Shown: positions 1-5,567 of the stretch, piece after piece | Layout: each line of letters opens with the position of its first letter | How positions within the stretch are numbered: the stretch's first letter is position 1 | NCBI GenBank assembly: GCA_025458985.1 | Contig: JALORM010000109.1 | Span: forward strand, 1-6,458 | Source of the DNA: Paracoccaceae bacterium | GTDB lineage: Bacteria > Pseudomonadota > Alphaproteobacteria > Rhodobacterales > Rhodobacteraceae | Direction: 5' to 3' | DNA: 6,458 nt | Notes under the pieces: generated by a model | The model's input: the letters and a program-made list of their open reading frames with translations, nothing else | Told to the model about the DNA's origin: nothing | Databases searched by the model: none | Translations under genes and position numbers: made by a program

Positions 1-428
1 GTGCAGCCCACTTCCTCGTCGTAGCTGAGCGCGATCTGCAGCGGGCGCTTCAGCTCGCGCCCTGCCGCCTGCCCCATCGCCCAGAGCGCGAGCGCGTCGA
101 AGCCCTTCATGTCGGCCGTGCCGCGGCCGTAGAGGCGCCCGTCGCGCTCGGTCAGGGTCCAGGGGTCGGTGGTCCAGTCCTGGCCGTCGACCGGGACCAC
201 GTCGGTATGACCCGACAGGATTACACCGCCCTCGACCGCGGGGCCGACATGGGCGAAGAGCCCGGCCTTGGTGCGGTCCTCGTTCCACACCCGGTGCGCG
301 GCGATCCCGCGGGCGGCGAGCCAGGCCTCGACCCAGTCGATCAGGGGCAGGTTGCTGTCGCGGCTGACGGTCGGAAAGGCGACGAGGCGGGCCAGCACAT
401 CGCGCGGCGTCGTGGCGGCGGCGTCCAT
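1..428 (-). CDS. argE: Acetylornithine deacetylase (M20 family), N-terminal part, truncated by window edge
   Basis: This gene reads leftward from an ATG at 428-426; 142 codons are visible before it leaves the window. ArgE hydrolyses N-acetylornithine to ornithine and acetate in the cytoplasm, in the linear version of arginine synthesis. The translation has the M20 dinuclear-zinc hallmarks: SGHTDVVPVDGQDW at residues 72-85 (metal ligand H74, D76), GRGTADMKGF at 101-110 (bridging D106) and SYDEEVGC at 135-142 (general base E138, metal ligand E139). The wording of these blocks, including LTERDGRLYGRGTADMKG, is typical of proteobacterial ArgE rather than DapE or carboxypeptidase G2. The ATG is preceded by AGGAGG at a 9-base spacing, which fixes the start. 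The family is usually around 380-430 residues, so roughly the first third is present. It is divergent from the ABC transporter. A paralogous M20 deacylase acting on a related acyl amino acid is a less likely alternative. Confidence 0.93.
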   Translation of the reverse strand, partial: MDAAATTPRDVLARLVAFPTVSRDSNLPLIDWVEAWLAARGIAAHRVWNEDRTKAGLFAHVGPAVEGGVILSGHTDVVPVDGQDWTTDPWTLTERDGRLYGRGTADMKGFDALALWAMGQAAGRELKRPLQIALSYDEEVGC

Positions 429-437
429 CCGGTTTCC

Positions 438-443
438 CCTCCT
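438..443 (-). promoter_or_regulatory. Ribosome binding site of argE
   Basis: The minus strand reads AGGAGG here, 9 bases before the ATG of argE at 428-426. It is a full match to the Shine-Dalgarno core and supports this start codon. Confidence 0.8.
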
Positions 444-453
444 GCTGCCGCCT

Positions 454-470
454 GACGGTTGGCCACCGTC
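454..470. repeat. Inverted repeat in the argE leader/promoter area
   Basis: The arms GACGGT (454-459) and ACCGTC (465-470) are perfect complements around a 5-base loop, TGGCC. The repeat lies 26-42 bases upstream of the argE start codon, where it could act as an operator or as a small leader hairpin. A dyad this short can occur by chance in GC-rich DNA, and no known operator is recognised. Confidence 0.4.
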
Positions 471-554
471 CCGGCTGCCGTCAAGCGCGTTCGCGACACC
501 CTGCCGGGCGGGTCCGCCGAAACCGCAGGCAATTGGCTGACCGAACGGCAATCT

Positions 555-567
555 GCCGGAATCCGGC
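555..567. repeat. 13-bp palindrome, possible operator
   Basis: GCCGGAATCCGGC is a perfect palindrome around a central A. It lies about 105 bases before the first ATPase start and partly abuts the weak candidate -35 box at 568-573. The shape would suit a small dimeric repressor or activator site, but no regulator gene is visible in the window. Chance occurrence is possible. Confidence 0.3.
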
Positions 568-596
568 TTGCGGGAGGGGCGTTTCGTGCTAACAAT
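568..596 (+). promoter_or_regulatory. Weak candidate sigma-70 promoter for the transporter operon
   Basis: TTGCGG (568-573) and AACAAT (591-596) are separated by 17 bases. The -35 box matches TTGACA at three of six positions and the -10 box matches TATAAT at four of six. If used, transcription would begin near 603 and give a leader of about 70 bases containing the 611-627 dyad. The match is poor, and the call rests mainly on spacing, position and local AT content. Confidence 0.2.
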
Positions 597-610
597 TTTC
601 GGACCAACAG

Positions 611-627
611 CCGTCCTTCGGGGACGG
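611..627. repeat. Small stem-loop upstream of the first ATPase gene
   Basis: CCGTCC (611-616) pairs with GGACGG (622-627) around a 5-base loop. On the plus strand it is followed by an A-rich stretch, not a T-run, and on the minus strand the T-rich part comes before the hairpin. It therefore does not look like an intrinsic terminator in either direction. It could be a 5' leader hairpin or a protein-binding dyad. Confidence 0.35.
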
Positions 628-658
628 AAGCAAAAAAACGACAAAAGATCATACGCTT

Positions 659-664
659 GGGGAG
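659..664 (+). promoter_or_regulatory. Ribosome binding site that decides the start of the first ATPase
   Basis: GGGGAG lies 7 bases before the ATG at 672. It favours that ATG over the in-frame TTG at 459, which would add 71 residues with no similarity to ABC ATPases. Confidence 0.65.
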
Positions 665-671
665 CGCCCGG

Positions 672-1679
672 ATGCCCGATGGGGCAACGTCCGTCCTTGA
701 TGTCAGGGACCTGAAGACCGTTTTCAGGACCAGGTCCGGCGAGGTCCACGCCGTCAACTCGGTCAGCTTCCACCTCCGCCCGGGAGAGCTTCTGGGCGTG
801 GTGGGAGAGTCGGGCTCGGGCAAGTCGGTCACGATGATGTCGCTTCTGGGCCTCTTGCCCTCGCCGCCGGCCGAGGTGCGCGAGGGCCAGGTGATGTTCG
901 AGGGCAAGAACCTTCTGAGGTGCACCGAAGATCACTTGCGGTCGGTCCGGGGCGCGCGCATCGGCTTCGTGTTCCAGGACCCGATGACGTCGCTCAACCC
1001 CGTCTTCACCGTGGGCTTCCAGCTGCGCGAGCCCCTGATGAAGCACATGGGCCTGTCGAAGTCGGCGGCGCAGAAGCGGGCGGCCGAGCTTCTGGACCTT
1101 GTCGGCATCCCCGATGCGCGCCGGCGGCTGGGCGACTTCCCGCACCAGTTCTCGGGGGGCATGCGCCAGCGGGTGATGATCGCCATCGCGCTGGCCTGCG
1201 ACCCCAAGGTTCTGATCGCGGACGAGCCGACGACCGCGCTCGACGTGACGATCCAGGCGCAGATCCTGGAGCTTGTGCGCGACCTGCGCCAGAAGCTCGG
1301 CATGGCGATCGTGTGGATCACCCACGACCTGGGCGTGATCGCCGGGATCGCCGACCGGGTGATGGTGATGTACGGCGGCCAGGTGGCCGAACAGGCGCCG
1401 GTGAAGGACCTCTTCGCCAACCCCCAGCACCCCTATACCCGCGCGCTTCTGCGGACGATCCCGCATGTGACGGGCGCCCGCGCCGAAAAGCTGAACGTGA
1501 TCGAGGGCCAGCCGCCGATCCTCTACCGCCACCCCGAGGCCTGCCCCTTCGCCGCCCGCTGCCCGCAGGCCTTCGACCGGTGCCTGCGGCAGAACCCGCC
1601 CCGGATCCCGGTCGCCGCGGCGGGGCACGACGTCGCCTGTTTCTGGGATTTCGCGACCGGGGCGCCGCGCGATGTCTGA
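672..1679 (+). CDS. Peptide/nickel-type ABC transporter ATP-binding protein, DppD/OppD-like
   Basis: This 335-residue cytoplasmic ATPase is one half of the heterodimeric motor of an Opp/Dpp-type importer. All catalytic elements are present: Walker A GESGSGKS (45-52), Q-loop Q102 in VFQDPMTSLNP, signature FSGGMRQ (160-166), Walker B VLIADE (180-185, catalytic E185), D-loop ALD (189-191) and switch H218. After the nucleotide-binding domain comes the C-terminal oligopeptide/dipeptide extension (HPYTRALL at 253-260). It carries cysteines C291, C297, C304 and C323, the arrangement known in DppD-type subunits to bind a 4Fe-4S cluster. The ATG at 672 gives the usual family length, places the start directly before the beta-strand SVLDVRDLKT, and has GGGGAG upstream. 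The last 8 bases overlap the next ATPase gene. Signature FSGGMRQ and the position ahead of the F-like gene support the D-type assignment. The substrate is not determined. Confidence 0.95.
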   Translation: MPDGATSVLDVRDLKTVFRTRSGEVHAVNSVSFHLRPGELLGVVGESGSGKSVTMMSLLGLLPSPPAEVREGQVMFEGKNLLRCTEDHLRSVRGARIGFVFQDPMTSLNPVFTVGFQLREPLMKHMGLSKSAAQKRAAELLDLVGIPDARRRLGDFPHQFSGGMRQRVMIAIALACDPKVLIADEPTTALDVTIQAQILELVRDLRQKLGMAIVWITHDLGVIAGIADRVMVMYGGQVAEQAPVKDLFANPQHPYTRALLRTIPHVTGARAEKLNVIEGQPPILYRHPEACPFAARCPQAFDRCLRQNPPRIPVAAAGHDVACFWDFATGAPRDV

Positions 1680-2757
1680 CGGCGGCCTCCCGACAGGCGG
1701 GCCGTCCGCCCGGAAGCTGGTCGAGGTCCGCAACCTCAAGATGCACTTTCCGATCTATGCGGGTCTGTTCCGGACCCGGGTGGGCGAGGTGAAGGCCGTC
1801 GACGGCGTCAGCTTCGACATCTACGAGGGCGAGACGCTGGGCCTTGTGGGCGAGTCGGGCTGCGGCAAGTCGACCTGCGGGCGCGCGGTGCTGCGCCTCT
1901 ACGAGCCGACCTCGGGCTCGATCCGGATCGATGGGCGCGAGATTGCGACGGCGGGCTTCGAGACGCTGCGCAAGATGCGCCCGACGATGCAGATGGTGTT
2001 CCAGGACCCGCAGGCCTCGCTCAACCCCCGCATGACGGTGGCCGCGATCATCGGCGAGCCGCTCGACGAACACACGTCGCTGTCGAAGGCGGAAAAGCTT
2101 GCCCGCATCTACGAGCTGATGGACGCCGTCGGCCTGAACCGCAACTTCGCCAACCGCTATCCGCATGCCTTCTCGGGCGGCCAGCGCCAGCGGATCGGCA
2201 TCGCCCGCGCGCTGGCGCTGAACCCCAGGTTCATCGTCTGCGACGAGCCCATTGCGGCGCTCGACGTGTCGATCCAGGCGCAGGTGGTGAACCTGCTGGA
2301 GGAACTGCAGGAGAAGCTGGGGCTGACCTACCTCTTCATCAGCCACGACCTGAGCATGGTGCGCCACATCGCCGACCGGGTGGCGGTGATGTACCTCGGC
2401 AAGATCGTCGAGCTCGCGCCGCGCGACGCGCTCTACGCGCGGCCGCTGCATCCCTATACGCAGGCGCTTCTGTCGGCGGTGCCCGAGCCAGACCCCAACA
2501 TCGAGGAACGCCGGCGGCGGATCATCCTGAGGGGCGACGTGCCCTCGCCCGCCAATCCGCCGAAAGGCTGCAACTTCTGCACCCGGTGCCCCAAGGTGAT
2601 GCCCGTCTGCCGCGACGTGGAACCCGCCTTCGCCGAGGTCGAGCCCGGCCGGTTCACGGCCTGCCACCTCTACGACGCCACGATCATGAAGACCGCCGGA
2701 GAAACGGCGGCCCCCGAGGCCCAGAGCACATCCGACAAAGTCCAACAAGGAGCTTGA
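1672..2757 (+). CDS. Peptide-type ABC transporter ATP-binding protein, DppF/OppF-like
   Basis: This 361-residue ATPase is the partner of the preceding gene. It has Walker A GESGCGKS (60-67), Q-loop Q111 in VFQDPQASLNP, signature FSGGQRQ (167-173), Walker B FIVCDE (187-192, catalytic E192), D-loop ALD (196-198) and switch H225. The N-terminal block LKMHFPIYAGLFRTRVGEVKA is the F-type form, with the insert between the first strands typical of OppF/DppF. The C-terminal oligopeptide domain (HPYTQALL at 260-267) also has a cysteine set, C300, C306, C313 and C331, with nearly the same spacing as the D-type subunit, plus an extra C303. An additional tail of about 27 residues, rich in Ala, Thr, Ser and Glu, follows. 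The ATG at 1672 overlaps the previous stop by 8 bases and has only a weak G-rich Shine-Dalgarno (GGGG about 10 bases upstream), suggesting translational coupling. Confidence 0.95.
   Translation: MSDGGLPTGGPSARKLVEVRNLKMHFPIYAGLFRTRVGEVKAVDGVSFDIYEGETLGLVGESGCGKSTCGRAVLRLYEPTSGSIRIDGREIATAGFETLRKMRPTMQMVFQDPQASLNPRMTVAAIIGEPLDEHTSLSKAEKLARIYELMDAVGLNRNFANRYPHAFSGGQRQRIGIARALALNPRFIVCDEPIAALDVSIQAQVVNLLEELQEKLGLTYLFISHDLSMVRHIADRVAVMYLGKIVELAPRDALYARPLHPYTQALLSAVPEPDPNIEERRRRIILRGDVPSPANPPKGCNFCTRCPKVMPVCRDVEPAFAEVEPGRFTACHLYDATIMKTAGETAAPEAQSTSDKVQQGA
2747..2752 (+). promoter_or_regulatory. Strong ribosome binding site of the substrate-binding protein
   Basis: AAGGAG lies inside the last codons of the F-type ATPase gene, 6 bases before the ATG at 2759. 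It is the best Shine-Dalgarno in the operon, consistent with the high level of binding protein such importers need. Confidence 0.75.
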
Positions 2758-2758
2758 G

Positions 2759-4459
2759 ATGAAACTGAGAACCGCCCTGATGGGGGCCTGCGCCAGCGCC
2801 GCGATGGCTCTGCCCGCGCTGGCCGAGCGCGGCGCCGACGGCCATGTGAACATCATCTACTGGCAGGCGCCCTCGATCCTGAACCCCTACCTGTCGTCGG
2901 GCACCAAGGATGTGGAATCCTCGTCGATGATCCTCGAGGGCCTGGCCGGGTTCAACGAGAAGGGCGAGGTCATCCCGCGCCTGGTCGACGAGGTGCCCAC
3001 GGTCGAGAACGGCGGCGTGTCTGCCGACCTCACCACGATCACCTGGGTCCTGTCCGAGGGGCTGCTGTGGTCTGACGGCACGCCCGTCACCTCGGCCGAT
3101 GCGGTCTTCACCTACGAATACTGCACCCACCCCGAGGGCGGCTGCGCCCAGGCGGCGCGCTATGACGGCATCGCCTCGGTCGAGGCGGTCGACGACCGCA
3201 CGATCAAGATCACCTTCGATGCACCCAAGCCCAACCCCTACCAGGCCTTCGTCGGCGGCACCTCGCCGCTGCTGCAGAAGGCGCAGTTCGAGAACTGCCT
3301 CGGCGCCGCTGCCCCGCAGTGTACCGAGGCCAACTTCGGCCCGATCGGCACCGGCCCGTTCCGGGTGACCGAGTTCCGCCCCAATGACGTGATCCAGATG
3401 GAGGCGAACCCGAACTACCGCGATCCGGCGAAGCCCGCCTTCGCGACGGTCACCTTCAAGGGCGGCGGCGACGCCGCGGCGGCGGGCCGCGCGGTTCTGG
3501 AAACCGGCGAGTTCGACTATGCCTGGAACCTCCAGCTTGCGCCGGACGTGATCGCCGGCATGCTCGCCGCCGGCAAGGGCCAGACCGTGATCGGCTTCGG
3601 CACGCTGGTCGAGCGGATCGAGATGAACATGACCGATCCCTCGCCGAACCTGCCCGAGGGCGAGCGGTCGACCACTGCCCATCCGCATCCATTCCTCAGC
3701 GACATCCGGGTGCGCCAGGCGCTGTCGATGGCGATCGACCGCGCACTTCTGGTCGAGATCGGCTACGGCCAGGCCGGGCGGCCGACCTGCAACCTGGTGC
3801 CTGCGCCCGAGATGTTCGCCTCTGACAACACCGGCTGCCTCACCCAGGACCTCGAGGGCGCCAAGGCGCTGCTGGAGGAAGCGGGCTGGACCGTGGGCGG
3901 CGACGGCATCCGCACCAAGGACGGGATGCGGCTGTCGATCCTCTACCAGACCTCGACCAACGCCGTCCGTCAGGACTTCCAGGCGCTGATCAAGCAGTGG
4001 TGGAACGAGATCGGTGTCGAGGTCGAGCTGAAGAACATCGACGCCTCGGTGTTCTTCGGCGGCGACCCCGGCTCGCCCGACACGTTCCAGAAGTTCTACG
4101 CCGACGTCGAGATGTACGCCAACAACTTCGACGGCACCGACCCCGAGCCCTATCTGGCGCAGTACACCTGCGACAAGACCCCGGGCCCGACGAACGGCTG
4201 GCAGGGCGAGAACATCAACCGCTTCTGCGACCCGGCCTATGACGAACTGATCAAGGAACTGGGCCAGACCGGCGTGATGGAAGAGCGCGCGGCGCTTGCC
4301 AAGCGGCTGAACGACATGCTCACCAAGGACAGCTTCGTCGTCGTGCCGCTGGTCGACCGGGGCCGCATCTCGGCGCATTCCAACTCGCTCGGCGGCGTGG
4401 TGCTCAACACCTGGGACACCGAGCTGTGGAACGTGGCCGACTGGTACCGGGTCAAGTGA
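2759..4459 (+). CDS. Periplasmic substrate-binding protein, SBP_bac_5 family (DppA/OppA-like)
   Basis: This 566-residue exported protein captures ligand for the importer. Residues 1-22 form a Sec signal peptide: MKLR, a hydrophobic stretch, then ALPALA with probable cleavage after A22. Family 5 features include the start of lobe I (YWQAPSILNPYLSSG, 34-48), LSEGLLWSDGTPVTSADAVFTYEY (98-121, the family's best-known block), GTGPFRVTEFRPND (197-210), NPNYRDPAKP (217-226), DIRVRQALSMAIDR (315-328) and NINRFCDPAYDELIKEL (485-501). The mature protein has eight cysteines in four sequence-local pairs: 122/129, 180/188, 344/360 and 471/490. In the ligand-site region YANNFDGTDPEPYL (453-466), N456 appears to occupy the position of the aspartate that holds the peptide amino group in OppA/DppA. 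The ligand may therefore be something other than a plain peptide; this depends on a by-eye alignment. The gene starts 1 base after the previous stop. Confidence 0.94.
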   Translation: MKLRTALMGACASAAMALPALAERGADGHVNIIYWQAPSILNPYLSSGTKDVESSSMILEGLAGFNEKGEVIPRLVDEVPTVENGGVSADLTTITWVLSEGLLWSDGTPVTSADAVFTYEYCTHPEGGCAQAARYDGIASVEAVDDRTIKITFDAPKPNPYQAFVGGTSPLLQKAQFENCLGAAAPQCTEANFGPIGTGPFRVTEFRPNDVIQMEANPNYRDPAKPAFATVTFKGGGDAAAAGRAVLETGEFDYAWNLQLAPDVIAGMLAAGKGQTVIGFGTLVERIEMNMTDPSPNLPEGERSTTAHPHPFLSDIRVRQALSMAIDRALLVEIGYGQAGRPTCNLVPAPEMFASDNTGCLTQDLEGAKALLEEAGWTVGGDGIRTKDGMRLSILYQTSTNAVRQDFQALIKQWWNEIGVEVELKNIDASVFFGGDPGSPDTFQKFYADVEMYANNFDGTDPEPYLAQYTCDKTPGPTNGWQGENINRFCDPAYDELIKELGQTGVMEERAALAKRLNDMLTKDSFVVVPLVDRGRISAHSNSLGGVVLNTWDTELWNVADWYRVK

Positions 4460-4477
4460 TCCGGACCTGACCGCACA

Positions 4478-4503
4478 GGCGCCCCGGTTTCGGCCGGGGC
4501 GCC
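4478..4503 (+). promoter_or_regulatory. Perfect GC-rich stem-loop between binding protein and permeases
   Basis: The arms GGCGCCCCGG (4478-4487) and CCGGGGCGCC (4494-4503) are fully complementary over 10 bp, around TTTCGG. A U-G closing pair would leave a UUCG tetraloop. No T-run follows, so it is not a classic intrinsic terminator. It lies 18 bases after the binding-protein stop and 56 bases before the first permease start. Stem-loops at this junction in other importer operons, such as malE-malF, block 3' exonucleases or cause partial termination, leaving more binding-protein mRNA than permease mRNA. The same role here is inferred. Confidence 0.7.
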
Positions 4504-4559
4504 GCACCGTCCTGCCCTTCCCCGACAGATCTTCCCGACTGCTGACCCGAGGCGCCGGC

Positions 4560-5567
4560 ATGCTGACCTTCACCCTCAGACGGCTTCTGACGGCGATCCC
4601 GACGCTTCTGGTCATCAGTTTCGTGATCTTCGGCCTGTTGGAGCTTGCCCCCGGCGACCCGCTGGCCGACCAGCCGCTGACCGTGCCGCCCGAGGTGCGC
4701 GAGAAGATGCGCGTCGCGCTCGGCCTCGATCAGCCGTTCTACATCCGCTACGTGCTGTGGCTGAAGCAGTTCTTCTGGATCGAGCCGCTCTACACCATCG
4801 ACTCGCTGTTCGGGACAAGCTTTGCCGAGGGCGAGCAGCGGATCGTGAGCTGGCAGTTCCGCGCACCGGTCTTCGACGTGATCTGGCAGCGCCTGCCGCA
4901 GACGATGTGGGTCGTGGGCATGGCCTATCTGGTCGGCGTGCTGATCGCGCTGCCCATCGGCATCGTGTCGGCCTACCGGCAGTATTCCTGGTTCGACCAG
5001 GTCGGCACCTTCGTGTCGATGATCGGCTTTTCGGTCCCGACCTTCTTCACCGGCGTCCTGATGATCGTGATCTTCGCGGTCAACCTCGGCTGGTTCCCCT
5101 CGATCTACGACACGACGCTGCGCGTCACCGACTGGGAAAGCTTCAAGCGCCAGGTCGCGCAGATGGTGATGCCTGTGGCTGTACTGGCCTTGTTCAACGC
5201 CAGCCAGATCAGCCGATTCATGCGGGCCTCGATGCTGGACAACCTCAACCAGGACTACGTGCGCACCGCCCGCGCCAAGGGCATGACCGAACCGGTCGTC
5301 GTGCTGACCCATGTGCTCAGGAACTCGATGATCCCGGTCGTGACGGTGATCGCGCTGGGCGTGCCCACCATCTTCGGCGGCGCGATCATCACCGAGCAGG
5401 TGTTCAAGGTGAACGGCCTCGGCCAGCTTCTGATCACCGCGATCTACGCCAACGACCTGCCGATGGTGCAGACGCTGACCTTCATCTTCGCGGTGCTGAT
5501 CGTGCTGTTCAACCTGATTGCCGACATCCTCTACGGCCTTCTCGACCCGAGGATCCGCTATGACTGA
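4560..5567 (+). CDS. Peptide-type ABC transporter permease, DppB/OppB-like
   Basis: This 335-residue inner-membrane protein is half of the translocation channel. It begins with the B-type N-terminus MLTFTLRRLLTAIPTLLVISFVIF, continuing into LAPGDP (29-34). I place six membrane segments at about 9-29, 113-138, 148-175, 199-217, 257-278 and 302-327. The long loop between the first two is expected in the periplasm. The EAA coupling motif that docks on the ATPases is at about 233-261 (YVRTARAKGM, with conserved G241). The C-terminus ADILYGLLDPRIRY is the B-type signature. The loop at about 84-112 is longer than the usual GTSF...RLP spacing, with an aromatic segment around 95-109. The start ATG at 4560 has GAGG 7 bases upstream, a weaker site than that of the binding protein. 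The gene end overlaps the next permease by 8 bases. Confidence 0.95.
   Translation: MLTFTLRRLLTAIPTLLVISFVIFGLLELAPGDPLADQPLTVPPEVREKMRVALGLDQPFYIRYVLWLKQFFWIEPLYTIDSLFGTSFAEGEQRIVSWQFRAPVFDVIWQRLPQTMWVVGMAYLVGVLIALPIGIVSAYRQYSWFDQVGTFVSMIGFSVPTFFTGVLMIVIFAVNLGWFPSIYDTTLRVTDWESFKRQVAQMVMPVAVLALFNASQISRFMRASMLDNLNQDYVRTARAKGMTEPVVVLTHVLRNSMIPVVTVIALGVPTIFGGAIITEQVFKVNGLGQLLITAIYANDLPMVQTLTFIFAVLIVLFNLIADILYGLLDPRIRYD

Larger units (their letters stand above)
429..671. other. Divergent intergenic region between argE and the ABC transporter operon
   Basis: This 243-base region has no convincing gene and must hold the promoters for both directions. A TTG-started extension of the first ATPase gene through 459-671 is open, but its translation resembles nothing in the family. 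The half near the transporter contains the most AT-rich stretch in the window (590-600 and 631-648, including a run of seven A). Three short dyads stand out, at 454-470, 555-567 and 611-627. On the minus strand a TTGACG (479-484) could be an argE -35 box, but no good -10 follows at 17 bases. No strong sigma-70 promoter is evident in either direction. Confidence 0.7.

Noticed and set aside
507..518. Short GGCG/CGCC hairpin in the divergent region
   Set aside because: A 4-bp GC stem is expected by chance many times in DNA of this composition.
611..648. Hairpin plus A-run as a terminator
   Set aside because: On the plus strand the hairpin is followed by A, not T. On the minus strand the T-run precedes the hairpin, so neither direction fits an intrinsic terminator.
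459..671. TTG-started N-terminal extension of the first ATPase
   Set aside because: The added 71 residues resemble no ABC ATPase, and the ATG at 672 has a well-spaced GGGGAG and gives the normal family length.
2780..2791. Possible lipobox (MGAC, residues 8-11) in the binding protein
   Set aside because: The residues before C11 do not fit the lipobox consensus and the hydrophobic stretch before it is too short. ALPALA ending at A22 is a better signal peptidase I site.
1318..2856. Minus-strand open frame (512 codons) opposite the two ATPase genes
   Set aside because: It overlaps conserved ATPase coding sequence, has no motif, and is a composition artefact of GC-rich DNA.
2684..4615. Long minus-strand open frame (643 codons) opposite the binding-protein gene
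   Set aside because: It is antisense to a clear family 5 binding protein. Its translation is rich in Arg, Gly, His and Val with no recognisable domain, as expected from GC-biased third positions on the coding strand.
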